Assembly: GCA_963920575.1 (NCBI GenBank)
Contig: OY986973.1
Coordinates: 9,706,607-9,770,606 of the forward strand
Origin: Narthecium ossifragum
Lineage: Eukaryota; Streptophyta; Magnoliopsida; Dioscoreales; Nartheciaceae
Reading direction: 5' to 3'
DNA length: 64,000 nt
Shown: positions 21,111 to 32,166 of the stretch, in pieces
Layout: every line of letters starts with the position of its first letter
Position numbering within the stretch: position 1 is the first letter of the stretch
The notes under the pieces: model-generated
Told to the model about the DNA's origin: nothing
Seen by the model: the letters and a program-made list of their open reading frames with translations, nothing else
The model's database searches: none
Translations under genes and position numbers: made by a program

Positions 21111-21504
21111 TATGTTTTTTACATATATATCCTCAAAAAAGTTTCAAAATACGTATTTACCCCTACATTCTTCATATTTTCATATATACCCCTGAAAAGT
21201 CCAAATAATCTAAAAAATACCCTTCCGTCTGGTTAAGTAACCTAACCATGGGGTAAATTCTAACCGGGCTGGGTAACTTTACTTAAATACCCCCACCATT
21301 TATTTGCAAGAAAAAATAAACCTTAAATTGTGCAACTAAATGACCACTTACAAATGGATGCTTAAAATTATTGTCACAAATTGCCAAACCAAAGTTGCAG
21401 AAGAATGGGATGCTTGGCAATAACCAATGGGGAAAAAGATTCATAAACAAGTGTGATTTTTTGTTCTTTGCTCAAGCAATTAATTAATGCTCTCAAAAGC
21501 CATG

Positions 21505-21737
21505 TCACTTGCAGAGACTGAGCTTCTTGAAGTAAGCCGCCAACTCCGAGCGCTGGTACGGCCGGGTGGCGATGCAGGTGGTGATGTTCTCCTGCTGCTC
21601 GATCCACACCTTATGCCGCACCCCTCCGGCCGCCGCCAGCTTCACCGCCAAGCTCCTCATCTGCGCCTCCCCCCTCACTTCCAGCGTCACCTAATAGTAA
21701 CACCACACCATATAGTATATAGTTGTTTAGATCCCAG

Positions 21738-21799
<62 letters not shown>

Positions 21800-22185
21800 T
21801 CTTATGTGAGGCAAATGGTGGAGCGGACCTTGTGCATGGAGTCAATATTGGCGGGGGCGACGTAGGCGGCCGTATCGGGGTGGTCGCGGTGGGCCCAGAC
21901 GGCAGCCACGGCGGCGTGACAACCCTGGGCCACGATGCTGCCCAGTGGCCACTTGTCGATCAGGTCTCGACGGAGTCCAATGTACTGCACCACCACCTCT
22001 CCACTACCGTCCACTTCCTCTCCCGTCACCGGCGCCACCGCATCCGGAGTCGTTGTGTCGGTGGTGGTGGCAGTGGCGGTGGGGGAGGCGCTCATCGTGC
22101 TGGAGAGGCGAAAGGTGGGGGCTTTAACCCTTCTAGAGGTGGTGGTGGTGAAGGGGAGGAGTGTGAGAAAGGTGGTACGTGCCAA
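21505..22185 (-). CDS. PTRHD1: PTRHD1-like putative peptidyl-tRNA hydrolase (two exons) inside Pack-MULE
   Basis: Exon 1 spans 22185-21829 (119 codons) and exon 2 spans 21690-21505 (61 codons plus stop). The intron 21828-21691 starts GT, ends AG and is mostly a TA microsatellite; the join keeps frame (SMHK to VTLEVRGE). The product would be 180 residues with no internal stop. Residues 1-60 are a Ser/Thr/Ala-rich N-terminus, possibly a targeting peptide. The PTRHD1 core follows: VVVQYIGLRRDLIDKWPLGS, IVAQGCHAAVAAVWAHR (the conserved His of PTH2-type enzymes), then exon 2 MRSLAVKLAAAGGVRHKVWI, ENITTCIATRPYQRSELAAY and the final KKLSLCK. The family is thought to act on peptidyl-tRNA or related substrates, but its role in plants is unclear. 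GC-rich codon use contrasts with the host element. This looks like full-length capture. Expression cannot be judged; about 300 bp of upstream DNA inside the element could carry a promoter. Confidence 0.85.
21691..21828 (-). repeat. Intron of the captured PTRHD1-like gene, TA microsatellite
   Basis: The 138-bp intron has GTCCGC donor and CTATTAG acceptor on the minus strand. About 57 bp of pure TA repeat occupies 21741-21797. The donor beyond GT is not a strong consensus. Confidence 0.75.
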
Positions 22186-22689
22186 CGAGCTACTACTAAT
22201 GTAGGATGATGGGAAGCAGGCGGGGAGCTCGAGGCCGCGATCGAAGTCCGACGAGGAGATCGGCGAAATGAGTTTTGAGGTGGTGCTTGAAGGTGATGAT
22301 TTGAGGTGGTGCTTTAGGTGGAGGGAAGAAGATGATGGGTTTGAGGTGGTGCTTAAAGGTAGGATGAGATGGTTGGGGTCGAGCTCGCCGGAGGAGATGC
22401 GGTGGCTGGCCGGCGAATGGTGGGATGCCTGGCCTTCCCAAGAACTCGGACATGGTGAATGAGTGTTTGTATCACTGTAACGGTACTACAGGGGCAAAAT
22501 TGTCTTTTCCCGTGCTAACGTTAACGACGTTGGGAATATTCCCACTGGATTCCACGGTAACTAACCCGAAGAGTATTTTTGAGATTATTTGGACTTTTCA
22601 GGGGTATATATGAAAATATGAAGAATGTAGGGGTAAATATGTATTTTGAAAGTTTTTTGAGGATAAATATGTAAAAAATCTTACATAAT

Positions 22690-23371
22690 TATGATGAGGC
22701 CTTATCTAAAATCCGACAGAAAGGGGTCATTGGAGGAGTATTTGGATGAGTTCGAGACTCTCACCAACCGTGTATCAGAATGGCTTCAATCAGGTTTAAT
22801 TGGAGTTTTCCTGGGAGGGTTACATGGTGACATTGCAGGCGAAGTACGGATGTTCTGACCGACGACGTTGCCAAATACGTTTGAGATGGCTCAGTTGGCT
22901 GATGAAAAGTTATAGCAACACCAGCAAGGGCTTCCACGTGTAGAGCTCAGTCGGGCTGTGTTCAGGGGCATTCAAGTCCCCGGTTTGGGCTGGCGCGGTG
23001 GCATGACAACGGCGGCCCTAGGAGCATCAAGCCAGGGTCGGGGTGGGGGACCGCCCAACTGGCCGCCGACAACTGTGCGACGGCTATCTTATGAAGAGAT
23101 GAAAAAGAGGCGAGAAAAAGGGCTCTATTTTAATTGTGATGAACGGTTCGTACCGGGACATCGCTGCCAGAGACCTCAGGCTTTCTTGATCGAACTCGAG
23201 CAAGAAGTACATGAGGTGGATGGATCGCTAGCGACGGAGGAGACAGTCATGGATGTAGAACAATGGGATAACCACGTAGTCGCGCCAGTTGCTAACAGAC
23301 CATCTATATTTTTTCATTCACTGACGAGGTATACGAGTCCAAGGACTATGAGAGTGTTGGCAAGTATTGTG
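22690..23371 (+). pseudogene. Gag C-terminal part with zinc knuckle
   Basis: After the Pack-MULE, gag resumes (GSLEEYLDEFETLTNRVSEW, then a GVFLGGLHGDIAGEVR-like stretch). A basic Gly-rich linker and a knuckle REKGLYFNCDERFVPGHRCQ follow. The first Cys of the CCHC motif appears replaced (Tyr-Phe in place of Cys-Tyr/Phe). It ends in SLTRYTSPRTMRVLASIV and then a stop at the entry to protease. Confidence 0.82.
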
Positions 23372-23990
23372 TAGATTCAAGTTAGCACCTTGATAGACAG
23401 TAGGTAAACACACAACTTCATCGATGAAGGCCTAGCATCATGTTTGGACTTGGCAATCACACCGATCAAGGAGTTTGGAGTCCGATTCGCCAACGGAGAC
23501 CGTCTCAGATGTACAAAAAAATTCCAAGGAGTGACGATGGCCATACAGGGGTTTGAATTCCAAACCACACTATTCTCTATACCTCTATACGGAATAGATG
23601 TGGTGTTGGGAGTTGAGTGGTTGGAGACTTTGGGACCTACGTTATGTGATCGGAGATCTATGTGCATGAAATTTAAACAAGGCAGCAAGGAGCACATGAG
23701 AGCTGCATCCCATGTAGGACGAGGCACGACGTTACCAGCCTCTCTACAAGCCCTCGAGCATGAGATGCGAAGAGGTGGCGAGTTGCTCGCCGTCCGAGTA
23801 GAAGCAATTGACCACAATGCAGTCAAGGCAGCCCGGAGAGGTCCAAGAATTGCTAAAAATGTTCGCTCATATACTAGAGGCACCAACAGGATTACTGCCC
23901 GACAGAGAGTTTGTGCATCAGATTCCATTGATGGAGGGAGCAACGCCAATCAATGTGAGAGCCTATAGATACGCACATTTCCAAAAAAAA
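23372..23990 (+). pseudogene. Aspartic protease region of second Reina-like element
   Basis: The active-site region near 23388-23410 reads LIDSR-stop-THNF. The normal DSG glycine is changed and a TAA follows. Then ITPIKEFGVRFANGDRLRC and LYGIDVVLGVEWLETLGPTL give the remaining protease strands. It leads to the RT start through a linker ending [14 protein letters not shown]. It is inactive. Confidence 0.85.
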
Positions 23991-24655
23991 TGAAATTGAT
24001 CACCTCACCCGTCTTGTTGGTGAAGAAGAAAGACAGTACTTGGAGATTCTGCACATACTATAGGGACTTGAATGCCATGACAAACAAAAATCGATTTCCA
24101 CTTCCGGTGGTGGATGACATGATTGACAAACTACATGGCGCTAAATTTTTCTCTAAACTTGATCTTCATGCGGGTTATCATCAGATTCGGGTGCACCTAG
24201 AGAACATTCACAAAACAGCTTTCCGGACCCATAGCGGTCCCTACGAATATGTGGTGATGCCGTTTGCATTATGCAACTCGCCGTCTACATTCTAGTACAC
24301 TATGAACACGCTTTTTAGACCATATTTGTGACGATTTATTTTGGTGTTCTTTGACGACATAAAGGTGTATAGCAGGGCGTACGCAGATCACTTGAAGCAT
24401 CTCAGGTTAGCTCTCGGCATCTTGAGCCAAGCAAATTTTTCATTAAACCTTCAAAGTGCGTCTTTGCTAGCAAGGAGGTGGAGTACTTGGGCCACATCAT
24501 CAATTGCGATAGCGTAAGTGCGGATCCTCAAAAGATCGAACCAATGAGACAGTGGCCAATCCCAAATAATGTTCCATAACTGGGTGCATTTCTGGGTTTG
24601 GTAGGTTTTACTGTAAATTCATCAAAGATTACAGGAAGATTGCCTTTCCTCTTAC
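23990..24655 (+). pseudogene. Reverse transcriptase of second Reina-like element
   Basis: [34 protein letters not shown] and [15 protein letters not shown] give the fingers and first catalytic Asp. [17 protein letters not shown] is followed by TAG (Gln codon in the family). RPYL is followed by TGA (Arg codon in the family). Then comes the intact active site VFFDDIKVYSRAYADHL. Frame breaks follow near 24430 and 24595. The stops fit C-to-T decay. Confidence 0.88.
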
Positions 24656-24659
24656 GACA

Positions 24660-25142
24660 TTGTTGAAGAAGGGCCAATTTAATTGGAATAAGGCAGCAGG
24701 CGCAGCCTTTGAAGCTTTAAAGATGGCCAGGACCGCAACGCCTGTATTGGCACTTCCAAATTTCAAGGAGCAATTTGTGGTAGAAACCGACGCATCGGAT
24801 GTCGGGGTCGGGGCGGTGTTAATGCAAGCATGGAGACCGGTTGCCTTTCTCAGCAAGGCTATAGCATCGACTAAGAGGTCGTGGTCTGCTTATATGAAAG
24901 AGATGTTGCCTATCATTGAGGCGGTGCGGGTGTGGAGACCATACTTGATGGGGAGGAAATTCATGATTCAAACGGATCAAAAGAGCTTAAAGTTCTTTCT
25001 GGAACAACGAGTAGTGACTCCTGAGCAGCAAAAATGGATATCCAAGTTATTGGGATACAAGTACGAGATCAAGTATAAGCATGGTAAAGAGAACTTGGCA
25101 GCGGATGCATTGTCACGGCGCGTCATAGAAGCAGAGTTGTAG
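24660..25142 (+). pseudogene. RNase H of second Reina-like element
   Basis: A 160-codon open stretch: FNWNKAAGAAFEALK tether, VVETDASDVGVGAVLMQ with the first catalytic Asp, RPVAFLSKAI, SAYMKEMLPIIEAVRVWRPY with the catalytic Glu region, MGRKFMIQTDQKSLKFFLEQ with another Asp, and NLAADALSRR at the end. The domain looks complete, unlike that of the element at 12222-17452. Confidence 0.9.
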
Positions 25143-25573
25143 CAGCTGTCCTGCACAGTATCGTCCATATGGGAAGAAATCCAAGAGGCGAACCATGTCG
25201 ATGAATGTTTATGTATCTTGCTTCGACGAATAATTAAAGGAAGTGAGGGAGTTCTTGGCGGTGAAGTCCAAGAAGAAAGGACGGCTTGGGATGTCAAAGG
25301 GAGTTCGGTCGGTGATCAAGAAGGAGATGAGATAGCGCCGGCAGGGTTCTCGGCTCGCGATGGATTGATTTATTATCATGGTTGTGTCGTTATTCCACCA
25401 AAGTCTGAATTGGTTTGGTAGTTGCTACATGAGTTTCATGATTCTCTGACGGGAGGTCACTCGGGCATGCTTCATACCTATAAGCGACTGGACCGGGTCT
25501 TCAATTGGGAGGGGATGTGACATGATATAAAAAAATATATTGCCGAGTGCGAGGTATGCCAGAAGAACAAATA
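25143..25573 (+). pseudogene. Integrase zinc-finger region, broken by insertion
   Basis: After the RNase H linker comes the HHCC finger (HEFHDSLTGGHSG ... CEVCQKNKY). Stops occur at the linker (TAG near 25140 and 25419) and at WEGM-stop-HDIKKY near 25517. The finger ends at the target site aaata of the solo LTR starting at 25574. The core resumes at 33102. Confidence 0.85.
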
Positions 25574-25587
25574 TGTGAGGACCCGTA

Positions 25588-28510
25588 TGATGAGTGCATG
25601 AAATTGCACTCTAAACATGACTAAGAGCAGCTTATTTGCTGAGTTTTCATGATTTATATAGATGATTTCGTCCGTATATGTTGTTTCACAAAGTTATTTG
25701 TATTATGCAAGAAATTGAAGCAAAGATGGGTCTTTAACACCCAAATTGTACCTTTTCAAAACGAACCAGATGAAGTGCCATATATGGTTGGAAAGCTCTG
25801 GAAGTCTAGTTTCTGAGAGTTTTTACGGTTCGTGATTTAGAGTTTCGTAGAGGAAGATATACTATTTTTAGTACGAGAGGTGCAGGAGCAAGCAGCTATG
25901 GATGAAGAAGATCGATCTAATTCCAAAGAAGATCGATCTATGTTTGTGCTTAGACGCTGACAGAGAGTTGACAGAGGACCAATTATAACAAGATCAATCT
26001 GAACCTGGGCGATCTGGAAGTGACCCAGTCTACGAAGAAAAAAAGATCGATCCTTTCCCAAATACGATCTTAGTCGGGGCGACCCAAGTTACCGAAAATG
26101 AGGAAAAATATAGTTTCATCGACTGGTAGGGAAATATTCGGAACATATTATCTGGAAGTCAAAATATTCTGAAATTTTAACACATGATAGAAGGCTCAGA
26201 GACAGGGGCGGATCTAGGATTTAAAGTCCGCCCAGGCTAACACTATCCTAATGGTTTGCTTGATGGAAACTATACAAATCACATGCTCAAATTTTAATGT
26301 AATATCTCTAATATATTTCAAAAAGCCCGCTCCTATGTTTCAGTTACTGTTATTCTGCACAAGAACAATAGACTATATCCAAACAGTAAATGCTCAAGTA
26401 GTGTTCTCAATATTCAAATCACATTCTTTTCTAAACAGTAAAATTATTCAAAAAATAATTCTGAAAACAAAAAAATTGCAAGTGGGGTCTAATCTCTCAA
26501 TTATGCAACTACTAACCTTTTAAAGTGAATAAATGTGAACAAATTAACATGCGTAAGCTCACACTATCGAAGTTGTGCCCAACAATTCTTTTGAGAATAG
26601 AATTCGTCAATTATCTCATCTGTGTTAATATCTTGAGCAAGCTCTCTTTCAATGTAGATAGTCATAGAATCTCTCAAAAAATCCTCGTCCATATGATAAA
26701 ACTAGGTTTTTCCCCATATGGGATCAATTCCATCATTAAAATGCACAAAATCAATTCACCGGTCTCCAAAAATATGTAAAAATCATCAAAACACAAATAG
26801 AGAAATACAAAGAATGATTTTACTAATGATTTCCAAAATTTCAAGGAATCCAAAATTAAGGATTTAATTTGAGAAAAGGAGATAAGATAGAGAGAAATAG
26901 AAATTAGAGATTTCTGTATAATACCTTAGCCGACAGCCGTCCAATATTGAATTCGGAAGAGCATGGTCTTCCTTCGTAAATCCACGGATTTCACCCCTAC
27001 ATAATATTGAATTCGGAACACCCACCAGAATTACGGATTTCCTTCCTACAACCGCCCAATACCTCAGCCACCCCCCAGCAGGTCGCCCTCCTAATCACTA
27101 GACCCAGTAGGCCGCCCCCCTAATTACCAGACCTAGCAGGCAGCAACACTAGTTCGTACGGTGATGTCAATACCCCAGTCACTTTTTAATTTTGACTCTT
27201 TGGCTTTTTTTAATTTTGACTAGTTCGTACAGTGATGTCAGCAGGCCGCTTACACACCTAGCTATGCATCTTTTAATTTTGACCGGCAGTACTGGATTGG
27301 GCATCTGGGCTGGCCATTAGATTAGGTTAGGCTTAATATGTTTATATTGAGTTTAAATGGGCTAAAAATATAAGCCCTTTGAAAAATTTCATGTGGGCTG
27401 CCCGGGCTACAGCCCGGTGCAGCCCACTCATAGATCCGCCCCTGCTCAGAGATCTACAACTTTTATGTTAGACATTTTGTGAGATTCTCGATGGGGCAGA
27501 TTGGAAGAATAGAGGAAGTTACATAAGCTGGAAAACTGTTCTGTCGAAGCTGAGAAGAATATTCGTCAAATATTCCAAATAACTCTAAATGTTATGAAAT
27601 CTTCGAGATCTAACAGAAGACTTACTAATCTACAACTTTCGTGTTGAGAAAGTTTCCAAATTCAGGCTGGATTGGACCCAACTGCGACCGGAATAGACTG
27701 CTAGGATTAATTAAGGAAATCCGAGTAGCACCAGAAGTCCAACTCAACTAAAACCCTAATTTCGGGAGTTCCCCTATATATATGGTTATTTTAATTCAAA
27801 ATTTGGCTGGTCCCAAGGGGGTTTTCTACAGAGTTTTGGAGGGGAGAAAAGCAAGAAAGAAGATGAAGAAATCTCCATCCATGGCCGGGTAAGCCGCGGG
27901 CATGGCGGACGGATGATCTAGCGAGGATTAGGGTTTCTTCTTCATCATGGTTCATAGTTTTAATCTTTATTGTTAAACTCTTTTCTATGAATTGAATCTT
28001 TAAGAATTACATCTATTGTTTACCTACTTTATCTCCTGAAATATTTACTATGCATTGTCGATTGTGAGAGTTGGCATTGTGTATTCTTAGAGATCTGGTA
28101 AGATAGAGTTAGGGCTTTGTCCCGATGAACTTTTGCTATACGTTGCCTGTAGTGACAGCCGGTATCATATATTCTTCGGTTTTGGTTGGATGAAGTTAGA
28201 ACTATAATAAGGAAGAATCAATCGTAGGAAGAGACATTTATATATTTTATAAGATTAATAATTCCATATCATCCGGTTAAGGTGATTGGGATGTGAATCC
28301 CTTAACTGAGTATTGAATGAACCGTTGGTAGAAGAAGAACCTAAGTCCGAGTGAAGTGATTCCCGATGCCTAGCCATCTTAAAACCTTGATATCTTTAGT
28401 TAACCTTACATTATAATTAAATCTTTTGATCTAATTTAGTTAATTCTTAAATTCTCGTTTGTTTTCAATTCATTGTTATTTGCGGTTTGGATGTTTTCTG
28501 CTTGTCTCTT
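25588..28510 (+). mobile_element. Nested LTR of the TGATGAGTGC family, right end truncated
   Basis: It begins TGATGAGTGCATGAAATTGC, 14 bp inside the outer LTR. It shows the same features as the solo LTR at 18846: tatatggttggaaagctctg, GATCGATCT palindromes at 25908-26055, a TATA box near 27773, a leader with agggtttcttcttcatc, and a long T-rich tail. A hAT element sits inside (26203-27444). The expected ...TTCATCA end and about 80-100 bp of outer LTR are missing at the right junction (about 28480-28515), so a deletion has removed the boundary. The right coordinate is approximate. Confidence 0.72.
26203..27444. mobile_element. Non-autonomous hAT element (1242 bp)
   Basis: Terminal inverted repeats CAGGGGCGGATCTA are flanked by a perfect 8-bp duplication ctcagaga (26195-26202 and 27445-27452), the hAT signature. 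The interior is AT-rich with duplicated segments (ggaattcggaaNa and acctagcagg-type repeats at 26940-27140, tagttcgtacNgtgatgtca at 27150-27240). No transposase is visible. Confidence 0.95.
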
Positions 28511-29334
28511 CGTTTGTTTTGTTTCGCGTCGGGTGCAATCGTACGATCGCATTGTTGTCTTTGGACCTCAAGGGCAATTTGGTAAAATTATACATTGTCA
28601 GTCGGTTTCACACCTGCGTAGTGCACACATGTCATTAGATTGATATATGTGATTGATTAAACCTTTAGGTGCGCTTTCGATCGGAAGATTGAAGCTCGAT
28701 CGGGAAAGATCGAAACGGACGGTTGAGATCGATTCCAGCTTTCTATAAATACAACATTTGCTTCTCTGTCTCCGATTTTCCTTCTCTTTCTTCCCCTCTC
28801 TCTGTCGGCTGTGGATCAGTAGGAGGAGTGTCCAGCTATTACATATAGCCGTTTCTACCCTAATCATGTGATTAGGTTTGCCTAAAATTGATGTTTTTAT
28901 GAAAGTTTGTATTCCATTGTAATCACTGTTTTAGGAACATCTGGAAGGTTAGCTTTCGCGTTTTACCGGTCGACTTGGTTTCTATCATCCGTTTTGTCAT
29001 TTTTCCTTTTGGCTGAAACAAGCAAGATTTGATATTTTGCCGTAGGAATCTTGATTTCTTGATGCCGTTGGGACGTTCTATTCTACCTCCCCTCAAAGTT
29101 TGGCTGAATTATAACGAGTTTCCTCGGATTTTCGAAATCCTCTCTTGATGTCTGTTCATTCCCAATTTTGGTGTTAATTTACGAGGAATATTGTGAAACC
29201 TTCAACACCAAAGTTATAGATCTTCGAGTCTAGTTTCATTCCCACTTATTTTGTATTTTTCTGATTTTTATAAGAATTATGGTGATTTAGTTTGTGATCT
29301 GCGATGAGTTTGGCCTGAATTTGTCAGGCTAGTT

Positions 29335-29430
29335 CTGATCGATCCCAACCTATTTGGGATTGATCCAAACTCAAATGTCAGGGAGGAGGTTTATGTTTGA
29401 CCAGTTGGGATCGATCCCAACTCGATCCCA
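29335..29430. repeat. GATCGATCCCAAC inverted-repeat modules in LTR
   Basis: Ggtcgat/gggatcgatccc-type palindromes: gatcgatcccaacctatttgggattgatcc, then gttgggatcgatcccaac and ctcgatccc. With nested elements removed they lie about 0.85 kb from the LTR start, matching the position of the ACGGTCGAT hairpins in the related LTR at 29745-32166. Confidence 0.65.
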
Positions 29431-29744
29431 AGATGGCAGATAAGATATTTTTGATAATGTTTTTTGGTTTTCGAAGCTCCTTTCGATCCGATTTTTTGTG
29501 GATATCTTTGTATCGATGAATTGTGTTAACATGCTAGTTTTTCATGAATTTGAAATATTTATGCAAGGTTTATAGCACATTTCACTAATTGCTAAGTTTC
29601 TTGCAAGTTATGAATTATATGTGCCATGTAGGATTATGTTATATAATATGTTGTTTGTTGATTTGTTGTTGGCATTGCGCCGAGAGTAGCATACTGAAGA
29701 TATACTCCATAATTGACTATTACATGTTGATGTGACATATCGTG

Positions 29745-32166
29745 TGTCACACCCCGACCCAGAAAACCCATCCAGGACGAGGCGTGAGGGTCCTAACACT
29801 ATTCATCATCAACCGGCACGGTACAAAGCGGAAAAGACGGATAATTTAAACAATTATATTCCAGAGGCTAAGCAGATTTAATTATCATATATCATCAAGT
29901 TGTACAATTCAGATTTAATACAAAAGCTCCCAAGAGATAAATTTAATACAATACTCCAAAATCCTCAGAAGTTTACATCATATACACATATGTATCAAAG
30001 GGTACAACTGGTAATCCTCCAAGCGTCCTCAAGCGCCTCTGGAAGTACTCGCGCCGCCAAAAGCCGATCCTGCCGGCTCCACCGAAGAAGAACTGCCGCC
30101 TGCACCTGCAAACGCAGCCCGGGTAGGAGTGAGCGATAAGCTCAGTAGGGTTCTACTCTACGGCACACTGAAGGGAGGAAAACAACAACAGAGTTGTCTT
30201 CCAGCTCAAGTCTGACGGATGCCACGGGTCCCACAACCCTGTCGACTCCCCAAGGGATCCTACTCTTCTCAACCGACCACGCTGGGAAACTCAACCAACA
30301 CGCTGGGAGGAAAGAACCGGAACCAGTAGGATCACCATTACCCAGCAGGAAACCACTGCCTGGGGACCATGTCAGGGACGTCGACGCCCATCCTTAGAAC
30401 TTAGCTTCGGAAGACAACCCGACTTCTAAACCTCAACAATGATCAGAGTCAACTAGCGTAAATCCTCAAAGACATGAGACTTGATCAACAATCACACCCT
30501 ACTCCTGACTACCCATCCACGGTCCTAAGGCTAGATCCGAGCTACCCGAGAGCCTCGGATCGGCGACCTAAACCATCACCCGCCTAACCTCAAATGCCTC
30601 TAATGCATACAATGCATGAGCCTAGGCAAACATCTATCCTAGATGTCTCTACATGCCACATCAATAGTTAAAAGTTCAACAGATATACAATAGCCCTCGG
30701 CACTCGCCGGCAAGAGGCTAAGGTTCCACAATTTCTCATTAGCTAGCACTCATAGCTAGCTAATGGCTAAGCAAACAACTAAGCAATTAACTACAATCAC
30801 TCATGTATTTGTTGGAAGTAGAACCATAGATTTTCTGGAAAAGGAAAGAACATTTGAATCAATCTCAAACCAAATGGAAAATCCTTTGAAAACCTCATCA
30901 AATCCCCCTACATGCTTCCCAACATGTTTAGATACTAGTTCCCCATCAAAACCAATCAAGAAATACCAGAAAACCGAGTTTAAAGGGTCACGGACGATGT
31001 CACGGTCGATCCGGGGATCGACCGTGAGGCCACGGACGATGCCACGGTCGATCCGGCGATCGACCGTGAGACCCATGTGAAGAAAACCAAGGGCGACGGT
31101 CGATCCATCCATCGACCCTGAGAAGCCCAAAACCAAACAGCGCCTGACGGTTGATGCGACGGTCGATCCGACGGTCGACCGTCAAGTAAAAGGCGAAAAG
31201 GAGGAGATCCTACGGTCGATCGATCCATCGACCGTGGGAGCCCAAAATCCCAACAGAGCCCGACGGTCGATGCGACGGTCGACCGTCAGGCCAGAAAGGG
31301 TAAAACTACACTTGACGGTCGATGCACCGATCGACCGTCGAGCCTTGGCACAGTTCATCAGAACAGTGCCGAAAATCCATTTCTTTGGATTTGAAGTATC
31401 AAATCAAATTGAAAAAGGATGTAATCTTGCAAGCAAGTATATTTAGCAAAGGGGAAGCTAATGGAGTGAAGAAATCCAGTTTTCGACGGTTAAATCTCTT
31501 ATCGAGGTCCAAATGGACAAAAACCGAAAAAACGACGATAATACGGAAACTAACCGTTCAAATACCGAAATCTCAACGTAGGAATACAAGAACTGAGTTA
31601 TGATACACATACAAAGAGTTACAAACCATTCTAACATGTATTCCTACAGCGAAAGCACATAAAACCTATCTTAGGAGAACCCGATCCAAGGATCGAGATA
31701 GAAACACCTACTTGAGCAAGTAGGGGAGCTCCTCCACGCGTGCCACCAGCCGAGCCGCCAAGATCCAAGCTCCGAAAGCCCAATCTCCAAACCCTACCTC
31801 AGCCGAAGGAGAGAGAGAGAAGGGAAGAGATCGACAGGTGAAGGAGAGAAGGAAAGAGAGAAAGAGACATGCCTTATATAGAAATTCCAAATCTATCTCA
31901 GCCGTCCAAATCGATCTTTCCCGATCGAGCTCCGATCCTCCGATCGGACGCACCCTAGGGATTCTAATAAAACACATACATCAATCAAAGTCAGTGTGTG
32001 GAACGCGGGTGTGAAACCGACCACCAGAGGGCATATTTACCAAAATGCCCCCGGGGTCCAAAACCGCCACACGATCGCCCGATCGTGCCCGACGCGGAAC
32101 CAAACCAACAGGAAACCGGCTCTCAACCCACGTGGTCGAGTCAGGTCTGAGGGACGGGCCCTCACA
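29745..32166 (-). mobile_element. Solo LTR (2422 bp) nested in a related LTR
   Basis: On the minus strand it begins TGTGAGGGCCCGTCC and ends GGGTCGGGGTGTGACA. The 5-bp target duplication tcgtg is perfect (29740-29744 and 32167-32171). It inserted in opposite orientation into the related solo LTR 25574-33096. A TATA box (CTATATAAGG, minus) lies at 31872-31881. Seven or so long hairpins occupy 31001-31341. No PBS, PPT or coding sequence is present. Confidence 0.92.
31001..31341. repeat. Array of perfect ACGGTCGAT/ATCGACCGT hairpins
   Basis: CACGGTCGATCC gg GGATCGACCGTG at 31001-31026 is a perfect 12-bp-arm inverted repeat. CACGGTCGATC/GATCGACCGTG follows at 31043-31068. Five more imperfect or perfect copies run to 31341 at 40-70 bp spacing. 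The loops vary while the arms are conserved. Confidence 0.9.

Larger units (their letters stand above)
21111..22680. mobile_element. Pack-MULE carrying a PTRHD1-type gene
   Basis: Long terminal inverted repeats of about 110 bp (TTTTTTACATATATATCCTC on the left; its complement ending at about 22680 on the right) are homologous to those of the 939-bp MULE at 4423-5361. The flanks ttacattaa (21102-21110) and ttacataat (22681-22689) form an imperfect 9-bp target duplication. There is no transposase. The interior holds a complete minus-strand two-exon gene of the peptidyl-tRNA hydrolase PTRHD1 family plus about 250 bp of repeated gaggtggtgctt sequence. The element interrupts the gag of the second Reina-like element, so it arrived later. 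Confidence 0.9.

Noticed and set aside
28598..28867. Small ORF near 28.6-28.9 kb as a gene
   Set aside because: It lies in the promoter-leader part of an LTR.
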